Positions 57,438 to 64,000 of a stretch of 64,000 nt of DNA are shown piece after piece; position 1 is the first letter of the stretch; each line of letters opens with the position of its first letter. The notes beneath the pieces are model-generated. The model saw nothing but the letters and a program-made list of their open reading frames with translations, searched no databases and was not told the origin of the DNA. The position numbers and the translations under genes were made by a program. Source of the stretch: CAYQQQ01 sp964420125 (GTDB taxonomy: Bacteria > Actinomycetota > Acidimicrobiia > Acidimicrobiales > Microtrichaceae); NCBI GenBank assembly GCA_964420125.1, contig CAYQQQ010000005.1, positions 141,168 to 205,167 on the forward strand, given 5' to 3'.

Positions 57438-57476
57438 GTTGGGCTCCTTCGTCGATCTGTCGGGGTGGTGAGAGGC

Positions 57477-58295
57477 TCAGGCCGATCGATCGGCGGGGGC
57501 CCCATCGAACGCTGCGAGCTGGTCGCCACCTGGCTCGACGACGTCGCCGGTCTTGAGGATCTTCACCAGGGCGAAGATGCCGAGGATGACCGCCAGGTAC
57601 ATCGCGAAGCTGCCGAGCGACGCCGTCGCGTTGTCGAGATCCTTCACGGAACGTGACTGGATGAACGTCGAGAAGTCCCAGAGGGCGTGCAGGAGCATGG
57701 TGACGATGAGCGTCCCGGCGATCCGGCGGGTCACGTAGTAGGTCAGGGCGACCGCGAACGCGAACACGACCTGCTGCAGCGTGGGGCCGACCGCCTGTCC
57801 GAACACGATGTTCGGGACGTGGATGAGGCCGAAGACCAGTCCGGAGAACGCCCAGACCCACTTCTCGTGCATCGAGCCGCGGGCGCCGACGATGGACAGA
57901 CCGCGGGTCAGCAGCTCTTCGGAGAACCCGACGAGCAACGTCCCGATGGCGAGCCACAGCACATAGGTGCCGACCCCGTCGATCTCGCCCCACTTCGTGG
58001 CGGCCAGGTTCAGGCCAGCGCCGAGCACCAGGAACGCCGGGACGATCCACATCCACCCGCCCCCGACCTTGCGTGGCTCGTGGATCGCCGGCTTCCACCA
58101 GCCGAGCACCGTGGTGACGATCGCCAGGTAGAGCGCGCCGAGACCGACCGAGAGGACGATGCCCTTGCGGACGTTCTCGACCGTGTCGCCGATCTCGTCG
58201 TAGTCCAGCCCGGTGATCCCCCAGACGACGAAGACCACCACGAGGTAGCCGACGATGACGGCGATGGCGACGGGAACAGAGGGCTTGATGCGCAT
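57477..58295 (-). CDS. CPBP-family intramembrane protease
   Basis: This 272-residue multi-pass protein has the CPBP/Abi motifs: EE-x3-R in FSEELLTRGLS, F-x3-H in FGLIHVPN and the late H-x3-D in LLHALWDF. About seven membrane helices are visible. Family members (Rce1, PncO-like and Abi proteins) cleave lipidated or membrane peptides, and bacterial ones often act in bacteriocin maturation or self-immunity. ATG 58295 is chosen because CAGGTG lies upstream; an in-frame GTG is at 58304. It is 47 bp after the PrsW gene and 39 bp before the LOR gene, so all are likely one operon. Confidence 0.85.
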   Translation of the reverse strand: MRIKPSVPVAIAVIVGYLVVVFVVWGITGLDYDEIGDTVENVRKGIVLSVGLGALYLAIVTTVLGWWKPAIHEPRKVGGGWMWIVPAFLVLGAGLNLAATKWGEIDGVGTYVLWLAIGTLLVGFSEELLTRGLSIVGARGSMHEKWVWAFSGLVFGLIHVPNIVFGQAVGPTLQQVVFAFAVALTYYVTRRIAGTLIVTMLLHALWDFSTFIQSRSVKDLDNATASLGSFAMYLAVILGIFALVKILKTGDVVEPGGDQLAAFDGAPADRSA

Positions 58296-58341
58296 GTGGG
58301 ACACCTGCTGTCAGAGATGGGTGGGTGGGGTGGACGGAAGG

Positions 58342-59505
58342 TCAGGCGTTGCGGACGCGGAGCACTTCGGAACGGGCGAACTGCACCCGCTCGGTGTCGG
58401 CACCGCCGTCGCGGGCGATCTGCTTGGCCAGGTCACCCGCGGCGTGCAGCACGTGCTTCGCGTGCACGTGGCTCTTGTGGCCCTTGTGGGCCTTCACGTA
58501 GGCCTTGCGCTCCTTGCGGCTCCCGGCGAGCGCGTCGACGTCGGCCTGTGACAGGACCCCGGCGGCGACCTCGGGCTCCATCAGCTCGCGCATCCAACGG
58601 CGCTCGGCGACCACCGAGGTCTTGTAGATCCAGACGAACAGGGCGATGAGCGACACCGGCACCAGGACGTAGACCACCGGGAACAGGATCTTGTTGATGC
58701 CCGTGAGCCCGCCGGTCGCGTCCCACAGGCCGTGCAGCGCCATCGCGGCGAACATGAGGAACAGGCCCCGGCCGATGCGGCGTGGCTCGTCAGGGCGGCC
58801 GATCAGGTAGATCAGGCCCGCGCAGAAGATCGCGCTGTAGGTCCAGTGCGAGGTGAGCCCGACCACGACCCGCATGACGCTGGTCGTGTAGCTCGACGCG
58901 AGGGCGTCGACGCCGAAGTTGCCGAACGCCGAGTTGACGCCGTAGATGACGTCCTCGAAGACCTGGAAGCCGAGCCCGAGGAACGCGCCGACGATCAGGC
59001 CGTCGAACGCGGTGCGGATCAGCCGTGGGGCCAGCAGCACCAACAGCACCATGCCCGAGGCCTTGGCGAGCTCCTCGGTGAACGGCGCGGTGAACGCAGC
59101 TGCCCAGTCCGCGGCGAACTGCTGGCCGTTCAGCTTGCCCCACAGCGAGATCACGGCGTCGTTGGCGTAGGTCGCCATCGCGAACGTCGAGACGACCCCT
59201 CCGTACAGGAACGCTGCGCCGGCGAGCTTCTCCGGGACGCTATCGAAGCGATCGATGTGACGCAGGAAGAGCCAGAACGGCACCGTGTAGGCGGCGAACA
59301 GCAGCACGCTGAACACCAGCGAGCCCTGGAAGGCGACGAACGAGCTCTGGAGCTGCTGGAACATGGCCATCAGGCCGACCACGACCAGCAACGCGTACAC
59401 CCAGAACGCCATGTTGTGGGTCTGGACGAGTCGGAACCTCTGGCCGAAGCCGGACGCTTCGAGCGCGGCGGACCGGGTGGTGGTGGCATCGACGGGGGCG
59501 GTCAT
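58342..59505 (-). CDS. PrsW-family intramembrane metalloprotease
   Basis: A 387-residue protein with about eight membrane helices and PrsW motifs: EE-x2-K in FTEELAKASG, FEDVIYG, and the His-containing LHGLWDATGG. PrsW in Bacillus cleaves the anti-sigma factor RsiW in response to envelope stress. The C-terminal tail (about 320-387) is unusual: soluble, Lys/His-rich (KAYVKAHKGHKSHVHAKHVLHAA). Its ATG overlaps the stop of the upstream membrane-anchored gene (ATGA), which implies tight coupling, perhaps with that protein as substrate or regulator. Confidence 0.85.
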   Translation of the reverse strand: MTAPVDATTTRSAALEASGFGQRFRLVQTHNMAFWVYALLVVVGLMAMFQQLQSSFVAFQGSLVFSVLLFAAYTVPFWLFLRHIDRFDSVPEKLAGAAFLYGGVVSTFAMATYANDAVISLWGKLNGQQFAADWAAAFTAPFTEELAKASGMVLLVLLAPRLIRTAFDGLIVGAFLGLGFQVFEDVIYGVNSAFGNFGVDALASSYTTSVMRVVVGLTSHWTYSAIFCAGLIYLIGRPDEPRRIGRGLFLMFAAMALHGLWDATGGLTGINKILFPVVYVLVPVSLIALFVWIYKTSVVAERRWMRELMEPEVAAGVLSQADVDALAGSRKERKAYVKAHKGHKSHVHAKHVLHAAGDLAKQIARDGGADTERVQFARSEVLRVRNA

Positions 59506-60179
59506 GACCCGACCTCGTCGCCGTCGGCGCTCGTGAGCGCCATGGAGTCGAGCATGGCGATGATCTCCTCGAAGTGTTCGCTCATCGTTTCGACCGAGCC
59601 CTTCACCACCACCTGGACACCCACCGAGGTGCCGTCGACGTCGACGACGAAGGCGCCCGTGACCCCACGCTGGTCGAGGCCGGTGAAGGTCTCCGCGACC
59701 CCGGTGAGCCCGCCGGGGGTGGTGACCTCCTCGCGGGGACCGGCGGCGCCGAGGCCGCGTGGGTCCTGCAGGGTGTCGTTCAGCTCGTTGATCTGGTCGA
59801 GCAGCTCGTCGGGGGTGCCGTCGAACTCGCCGGTGGTGACGGACAGGACGACGTCCTCGATGACGACCGTCGACACCGATCCGACCGACTCGGGAGCGCC
59901 CTCGCCCACGAGGGACCCGTCGACGCGGTTCCATCCCTCGGCGGGCACGAACGTGAGGGTGCCGCCCACCAGGTCCATGACGTCGCCGGCGACGATCGGG
60001 TCGTCGTACTCGACGGAGTCGTCGAGGTTCGGCAGGACGACGGCCATCAGCACCATGAAGACGAGCACCGCGAGCGACGGTGCGATGGTGCGTCGATCGA
60101 TGCCGAGGATCCGGTGCTCGACCGGCACCCAGTCCTCCGGTCGAGGCGATGCCTCGGGCTGCTGCTGCAGGTCGGTCAC
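59502..60179 (-). CDS. Membrane-anchored protein coupled to PrsW, unknown function
   Basis: A 225-residue protein with a short cytoplasmic N-terminus, one membrane helix (about 32-50; TIAPSLAVLVFMVLMAVVLP) and an extracytoplasmic domain of about 170 residues (GGTLTFVPAEGWNRVDGSLV ... FVVDVDGTSVGVQVVVKGSVETMSEHFEEIIAMLDSM) that resembles small DUF-type alpha/beta sensor domains. The single helix and outer domain are the layout of anti-sigma factors and other substrates of intramembrane proteolysis. It is first of the operon. GTG 60179 is the start; no ribosome site is obvious. Confidence 0.65.
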   Translation of the reverse strand: MTDLQQQPEASPRPEDWVPVEHRILGIDRRTIAPSLAVLVFMVLMAVVLPNLDDSVEYDDPIVAGDVMDLVGGTLTFVPAEGWNRVDGSLVGEGAPESVGSVSTVVIEDVVLSVTTGEFDGTPDELLDQINELNDTLQDPRGLGAAGPREEVTTPGGLTGVAETFTGLDQRGVTGAFVVDVDGTSVGVQVVVKGSVETMSEHFEEIIAMLDSMALTSADGDEVGS

Positions 60180-60252
60180 GTCCTGTCATCCCCCTCGCCG
60201 GATCGCCGCCCCGACAGGAGCTGGCCAGTTCGACCCGGTCGAGGACAAAATG

Positions 60253-60278
60253 TACTGCATGGAAGCTACGTCGCAGTA
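60253..60278 (-). promoter_or_regulatory. Inverted repeat at the promoter of the membrane-protease operon
   Basis: TACTGC (60253-60258) and GCAGTA (60273-60278), 14 bp apart, lie 75-100 bp upstream of the first operon gene in a local AT-rich patch. On the minus strand TACATT overlaps the end of one arm and could be a -10 element. A site for the adjacent double MarR protein is a plausible reading. Confidence 0.35.
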
Positions 60279-60309
60279 GTACCCATGAGCCGGGGTGACG
60301 CGGTGCGAC

Positions 60310-61191
60310 TCAGGGGATCGGTGCCCCGAGTCCCTGGCGTTGCCCCGAGAGCGCGAGCGACAGCGAGATCATCGAGGGCCGCAGCTCGCCGAGGTGCGCC
60401 GTGATCGCGGCGACGACCCCGCGCAGGAGCGCTCTGCCGACGTCGCTGAGCTCGAGGACCACACCACGCGCGTCACCGGGGACCGCCCCGGTGACGCGGG
60501 TGACGAACCCCGCGTCCTGCAAGCTCGCGCACAGCCGGTGGGTGGCGTTGCGGGACCGGTCGATCAGCCCGGGAACCGCGCCGATCCGCAGCGGACCGCG
60601 CAGGTCCAACTCGGACAGGATCAAGAGACCCCGGGGATCGGCGGGATGGAGGGGGTCGAGCGGACCGACGGTGGAGTGGATCGGCTTGTCGATCTCGACC
60701 ACGAAGCGCAGGAACTCGGCGAGGCCGGCACCCGTGCTCGGCGGCTGCTCGCCGGGCACCTCCCGGTCCCACTGCGCCTGCTGGTCGGCAGTCGTCGCCG
60801 TGAACCTGACGGCGGCCATCGCAGCGAGCAGATCGGTGCTCAGCTCGGCGAGGATCTCGTCGCAGGTGTCGATCGCCCGGCGGCCGCGGTCGGAGATCTC
60901 CACGGAGACCGCACGTCGGTCCTCCGGATCGACACCGAGATGCCGGACCACGAACCCTGCGCGTTCCATGCGGCCGAGCACCTTGGTGGCCATCGAGGTG
61001 GTGCCGCCCAGCAGCTCCGCGATGGTCGTCGGTCGCATCTCACCGAAGAGGTCCAGCGACACCAGGACCGCGAGCTCGGGCATGTCCAGGTCCAGCACCC
61101 CGCCCGAGCCATCCGGCGCCTCCCGGATCGAGCGCTCGAAGGCCACCATCAGGTGACACAGACGGTTCAGGAGGGTGTCGACATCGTTCAT
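60310..61191 (-). CDS. Double MarR-family regulator (two winged-helix domains in one chain)
   Basis: The 293-residue protein has two MarR-like halves. The first (about 1-130) contains LDMPELAVLVSLDLFGEMRPTTIAELLGGTTSMATKVLGRMERAGFVVR and DPEDRRAVSVEISDRGR, the typical wing. The second (about 150-290) contains GLLILSELDLRGPLRIGAVPGLIDRSRNATHRLCASLQDAGFVTR and GDARGVVLELSDVGRALL. MarR proteins are normally 140-150-residue dimers, so this acts like a pre-fused dimer. It is upstream of, and on the same strand as, the membrane-protease operon and is its likely regulator; it is also the gene closest to attR. Confidence 0.8.
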   Translation of the reverse strand: MNDVDTLLNRLCHLMVAFERSIREAPDGSGGVLDLDMPELAVLVSLDLFGEMRPTTIAELLGGTTSMATKVLGRMERAGFVVRHLGVDPEDRRAVSVEISDRGRRAIDTCDEILAELSTDLLAAMAAVRFTATTADQQAQWDREVPGEQPPSTGAGLAEFLRFVVEIDKPIHSTVGPLDPLHPADPRGLLILSELDLRGPLRIGAVPGLIDRSRNATHRLCASLQDAGFVTRVTGAVPGDARGVVLELSDVGRALLRGVVAAITAHLGELRPSMISLSLALSGQRQGLGAPIP

Positions 61192-61301
61192 CGTGGTCCG
61201 GCGGGTCGAGGAGGGATGACCCGATCGTAGCGACCATCACTCTGCACTCTGGTCCGCCACCTCTGCGGAGCGCTCATCAGCAGAGCAGCTATCCGCGACC
61301 C

Positions 61302-61925
61302 CTATGTGCCGTTAGGGGGCAGGCTCGCCGAGGCAGGAGCGGACTCGGCGGGGGAGGGGGCGGCGCCTGCGCCCCGCGAAAGACCCGCGGCCGCCCCGAT
61401 TCGCGAGAGTTCGCCGCTGTTCGGCCGATCGCGAGAACCCCGGAATTGCAGTCGTCTACGTCCGTCACCATCCGTAGAAGTCGGCCCAGGGATCGCTCTC
61501 AAGGTGGCGGCACGGGTTCGAATCCCGTTGGGGGTGCTCCACGAAAGCCCCGGAAAATCCGGGGCTTTCGTCCTTTCTGGGCTCGATGGCTGGTCCGCCT
61601 CACCGATGGAAGGCGGATGTCCGGCGGTCTCTCCGCTGCCTGCCCCTGATCGCCGGCTCGGTAGCTGCGTTTGCTCGCTCCCGAATCGCCTTCGCGCTGC
61701 CCGGAGAGCGGCTTCGCGACTCGAACCTTCGGCGTATCGTTTCGCGACGATCTCGTCGTCCCGGAGCAGATCCACGCAGAAGTACCGCCGTCCAGCGACG
61801 TAGAACGACGCCCGGCCGGTGTCCCCGGCAGCCACATGCTCGCCATGGAGGTCGTGCTCGGTGACTCGCACGTCGTACCCCCGACGTGCGAAGTAGTCGA
61901 CAGGGTCGAGGTCAGCGTCAGACAC
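61302..61925 (-). CDS. Hypothetical ORF running from host DNA through attR into the island
   Basis: From GTG 61925 the first 90 or so residues look genuinely coded (DLDPVDYFARRGYDVRVTEHDLHGEHVAAGDTGRASFYVAGRRYFCVDLLRDDEIVAKRYAEG, then SREAALRAARRRFGSEQ), but I do not recognise the family. No stop occurs before the att core, so the frame continues into island DNA to 61302. The C-terminal half is therefore not original and has no coding look. No ribosome site was found. Confidence 0.3.
   Translation of the reverse strand: MSDADLDPVDYFARRGYDVRVTEHDLHGEHVAAGDTGRASFYVAGRRYFCVDLLRDDEIVAKRYAEGSSREAALRAARRRFGSEQTQLPSRRSGAGSGETAGHPPSIGEADQPSSPERTKAPDFPGLSWSTPNGIRTRAATLRAIPGPTSTDGDGRRRLQFRGSRDRPNSGELSRIGAAAGLSRGAGAAPSPAESAPASASLPPNGT
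61367..61391 (+). repeat. Right arm-type direct repeat
   Basis: Same 25-mer as 48206-48230 with one mismatch and the same orientation. A further short match (TCGGCCG followed by ATCG) occurs beyond both copies. Confidence 0.5.
61496..61541 (+). repeat. attR: right copy of the 46-bp att core
   Basis: Identical to 48094-48139, covering the tRNA-Glu anticodon loop to five bases past the 3' end. It is only a partial tRNA: the 5' half is absent here. Confidence 0.95.
61542..61570 (+). terminator. Displaced host terminator of tRNA-Glu
   Basis: A perfect 13-bp stem (61542-61554 with 61558-61570, loop AAA) begins directly after the attR core and is followed by TCCTTTC. Before integration it would have terminated the tRNA-Gln/tRNA-Glu transcript. 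Confidence 0.75.
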
Positions 61926-62023
61926 GCCAACAGCATGTCGCACTGGGCGTCCCCAAACGTCCAGTTGGCACGAGCTGAGGATGTCCCGTTGCGCAGATGG
62001 AGGTCCCCCGGTCTGACGGACAT

Positions 62024-62350
62024 CTAGCGTGAGGCGATGTTGGTCGTCTCGGAAGGAGTCCAGGTGAGCGATCCGGCGTCTGGGGATGACGTGACGTCGA
62101 TCCAGCCGACCGTGCGGCCGTCTGGCGAGACGCGATAGGTGAGCTGGGGATGCAGGTTCGGGAAATTCGCGATCTGGTTGCCGTCGAGGTCGAACTCGAC
62201 CAGGGCGTCTCCGGAGACAGCCAACAACGTCGCCGACAGATGGCCTCCGCGGTTGTGCGCGTCTCGACCAGAACGTGAACACGATGTGAGGAGGAGCATC
62301 GTCGCGAGTGCCCCGGCGACGGCACGCCGCCGCGTCGAGGTCGATACCAC
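62024..62350 (-). CDS. Short putative lipoprotein, possibly truncated
   Basis: A roughly 108-residue protein with a basic start, a hydrophobic core and the lipobox LTSC (about residue 25). The rest (ALVEFDLDGNQIANFPNLHPQLTYRVSPDGRTVGWIDV) reads like one to two blades of a TolB-type propeller, then ends at NIASR. A full propeller would be several times longer, so this is either a decayed gene or a small binding protein. The GTG at 62350 is chosen for the signal peptide. Confidence 0.4.
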   Translation of the reverse strand: MVSTSTRRRAVAGALATMLLLTSCSRSGRDAHNRGGHLSATLLAVSGDALVEFDLDGNQIANFPNLHPQLTYRVSPDGRTVGWIDVTSSPDAGSLTWTPSETTNIASR

Positions 62351-62481
62351 CCGCGAAGTCTGGCGGGTCGACCACGACTCCTGGAAGGACAGCGCCGAAG
62401 GTTCACTTCGGCGCCATCGTGCCGTCACATTCGGTCCGGATGCGGCCGGGTTCGCCAACCGAATTCCTGTCCGAGGGGGGC

Positions 62482-62880
62482 TCAGGTCCTCAGCACCTCG
62501 ACGCCGCAGGTGACCGTCGGTGCGTTCGCAAGTCGAACGTCGGCGGTCAGGAGCATGCAGCCGAGGTGCTCGGCCAGGGCGACGTACGCAGCGTCGTAGG
62601 CCGTGAGGTTGTCGCGCAGCTCGAACGCCCGTCGCATGAGCGGCAGCGTCGGATAGCGCGTCATCTCCAGGTCACCGAGGTCGGTGACGGCGTCCGAGAA
62701 CCGCTGCTCAGAGAGGTCACCACCCATCCAGCGCTTTCGAAGCACCGCGACCGTCTCGACATCGACAAGGTCCGGCGCCGCCAGGTCGTCGGCCCCCGAG
62801 AGTCGAGCGCGAGCTGCAGTGCCGTCTGCGCCATCGTCCGCAAGTGCGTTCGCGAGGACTGATGCGTCGACGACGATCAC
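62482..62880 (-). CDS. vapC: VapC-family PIN-domain toxin (endoribonuclease)
   Basis: This 132-residue PIN protein has the first Asp in IVVDASVLANAL, the Glu in DVETVAVLRKRW, the Asp of LTAYDAAYVALAEHL and the last Asp in LLTADVRLA, the four acidic residues that bind Mg2+. VapC toxins cleave tRNA or rRNA; the target here is unknown. Its ATG overlaps the vapB stop (ATGA). It lies 1.0 kb beyond the island's attR. Confidence 0.9.
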   Translation of the reverse strand: MIVVDASVLANALADDGADGTAARARLSGADDLAAPDLVDVETVAVLRKRWMGGDLSEQRFSDAVTDLGDLEMTRYPTLPLMRRAFELRDNLTAYDAAYVALAEHLGCMLLTADVRLANAPTVTCGVEVLRT

Positions 62881-63107
62881 GAGGCGGGACGTTCACCCTC
62901 GAGGTCCGCCACCGCACGCTGCAGACCGACCTTGCCGCCGCGCCGCCGACCGACGCGCTCGAACAGCTCGGCGGGAGTGGGCCGCTCGGCGAGCCGTGTC
63001 AGCTCGTTGGTCAGGTACTGCTGCAGCGACTGGCCCTGACGCTCGGCGCGCTGTTGGAGTGCACCATGGACGTCGTCGGGAAGGTCGCGCACCAGGATGT
63101 TCGGCAT
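62877..63107 (-). CDS. vapB: VapB-family antitoxin, RHH/FitA-like
   Basis: A 76-residue protein starting MPNILVRDLPDDVHGALQQRAERQGQSLQQYLTNEL, the ribbon-helix-helix of FitA/VapB antitoxins, with a C-terminal toxin-binding tail (PTPAELFERVGRRRGG). It should neutralise VapC and repress the operon. ATG 63107 is preferred to the longer frame (63149). The AT-rich promoter region at 63108-63126 contains TATCATTATG on the minus strand. Confidence 0.88.
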   Translation of the reverse strand: MPNILVRDLPDDVHGALQQRAERQGQSLQQYLTNELTRLAERPTPAELFERVGRRRGGKVGLQRAVADLEGERPAS

Positions 63108-63258
63108 GCTTGCATAATGATAGCACAAGGGGATCCGGTCAAGGCGCACCGATTCTCCTCGAAGCGCTGTTGGACTGGGCTCTTGCTCGGAGAGAACACG
63201 TCTTCATGGGGGCCGATACCGGAGTCGCGGGCGATTCAGGTCGGATTCCACCGGTACC

Positions 63259-63510
63259 ATGAGCAACGTGGCTGCTGAGTTCTGCGATCTCTGGTTCGAC
63301 CCGAACTCCGTCGGGGGAGACATGGTGGCCGAGTGCTGGATCAGCCACGGCCCACGTGCCGACGACGCGGGCTTCGACCCCGCCCCCGGCGACTGGCTCA
63401 CCGTGGGTGATGGTGACGAGGCACCGCTGCGGGCCAGGGTGGTGAAGCGCCAAGGCGATCGGGTGTCGGTGCAGATCCAGATGAGCGCCGGCAGCGCAGC
63501 CGTTGCCTGA
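63259..63510 (+). CDS. Small hypothetical protein
   Basis: An acidic 83-residue ORF from ATG 63259 (NVAAEFCDLWFDPNSVGGDM, then APGDWLTVGDGDEAPLRARVVKRQGDRVSVQIQ). The second half suggests a small beta barrel (SH3- or OB-like), but I do not recognise the family. It is divergent from vapBC and probably has its own promoter. Confidence 0.5.
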   Translation: MSNVAAEFCDLWFDPNSVGGDMVAECWISHGPRADDAGFDPAPGDWLTVGDGDEAPLRARVVKRQGDRVSVQIQMSAGSAAVA

Positions 63511-63519
63511 CACCGCCAC

Positions 63520-63541
63520 TTGGTAATCCGTTTGGTAATCC
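63520..63541 (+). repeat. Tandem 10-bp repeat
   Basis: TTGGTAATCC occurs twice, 12 bp apart, in an unusually AT-rich spot just after the small hypothetical gene. The role is unknown. Confidence 0.4.
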
Positions 63542-63717
63542 ACGGGCCCTGACGGTGGCCATCTCGGCGGACCACCCGAGGATGTCCCGTTCGCTGTTGA
63601 AGTCGCCGCGGGTGGTGGCCCCGGTGGTCATGCGGCGAGGTGTTCGGTTCGGTCAGTCTGGCATGTCGGTGTGACGCTCTGGGCGTGCCGTTGAAGGGCG
63701 GCGACGAGGTAGGGCAT

Positions 63718-63999
63718 CTAGGCGAGACAGCCCATCACCACTGACGTCTCCGTCGTCCCACCCCGCACACAGCTTCGTGCGGGGTCACGGGCGTTCCACA
63801 CCCCGCACAACCCAGCAGCCTCCTCCGCCATGATCGCCATCGCTGTCGCGAGACCGGCTTCGACCGCCACAGCCATCAGCCCTTCACGACACGCCGCCGC
63901 GATGTCGACCAGCGTCACCGCCAGATCCGAAGGCATCCGCGCGAGCGCGGTCTCGGTGTCATCGACCAGCCTCACGGCCGATCCGTCTACGTTCTTCAT
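63718..63999 (-). pseudogene. IS256/Mutator-type transposase fragment at the window edge
   Basis: The 93 codons read VRLVDDTETALARMPSDLAVTLVDIAAACREGLMAVAVEAGLATAMAIMAEEAAG and RGGTTETSVVMG, which resembles the N-terminus of IS256-family transposases. In intact members a G-G-R-R-V-P-V block follows; here the frame ends at TAG 63718-63720 instead. It may continue beyond base 64000 at its 5' end, so the fragment is also cut by the window. Confidence 0.5.
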
Positions 64000-64000
64000 C

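Larger units (their letters stand above)
48094..61541. mobile_element. Integrated genomic island in tRNA-Glu(CTC)
   Basis: Bounded by perfect 46-bp direct repeats of the tRNA-Glu 3' half, the 13.4-kb segment has an integrase and excisionase at the tRNA end, then IS110, an Xre-GNAT cassette, unknown genes, an IS3 element inside an IS110 remnant and a membrane-protease block. No conjugation, relaxase or replication gene is recognisable, so it would need helper functions to transfer. The element supplies its own hairpin after the tRNA; the host terminator is displaced to 61542. Confidence 0.92.

Noticed and set aside
61499..62023. Minus-strand frame of 174 codons beyond attR
   Set aside because: Composition is Ser/Thr/Arg shadow-like; the neighbouring frame from 61925 looks more like coding sequence.

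Overview
The window comes from a very GC-rich chromosome with Actinobacteria-style gene content: leuCD divergent from an IclR-type NdgR/LtbR regulator, a mycobacterial-type SerC, an F420-style luciferase-like oxidoreductase, GTG starts, a likely leaderless mRNA and secreted lipoproteins with Thr/Pro linkers. An Acidimicrobiia-like lineage would fit, but the class cannot be fixed from this sequence alone.

Host backbone (1-48093). After a truncated beta-helix gene come an RCC1-repeat lipoprotein, an alpha/beta hydrolase, a nitrilase-Nudix fusion, and the ilvB-ilvN-ilvC operon behind a leader-peptide attenuator, followed by metY. Next are a Tat-exported phospholipase C-like lipoprotein, amt with a GlnR-like box, and a KimA-like permease divergent from kdpD-kdpE. 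Then follow an acyl-CoA synthetase, serC, an aminotransferase, an S9 peptidase, serA, envelope lipoproteins, and leuCD facing its regulator across one operator. After that come an aldehyde dehydrogenase and a flavin oxidoreductase divergent across a 23-bp palindrome, then rsgA, ppx/gppA, mscL and greA. The backbone ends with leuB-ilvE-cimA behind a second leader-peptide attenuator, an L,D-transpeptidase, gltX, and tRNA-Gln and tRNA-Glu. Much of this encodes branched-chain amino acid, methionine and serine synthesis, with two separate attenuators on the branched-chain operons.

Integrated element (48094-61541). A 46-bp copy of the 3' part of tRNA-Glu(CTC) recurs perfectly at 61496-61541, so the 13.4 kb between is an integrated genomic island. 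It carries a tyrosine integrase whose 3' end lies in the att site and an excisionase. It also has a frameshifted IS110 element with a structured leader that may be a bridge RNA, and an Xre-GNAT toxin-antitoxin-like pair inside 31-bp inverted repeats (the GNAT gene is frameshifted). Three small unknown proteins and a complete IS3 element inside an IS110 remnant follow. The last block encodes a LURP-one-like protein, a CPBP protease, a PrsW protease, a membrane-anchored protein and a double MarR regulator. I see no conjugation or replication genes.

Beyond attR (61542-64000) the DNA looks like a hotspot: the tRNA terminator, an ORF that runs through the junction, a short lipoprotein, a vapBC pair, a small hypothetical gene and an IS256-type transposase fragment cut by the window edge.
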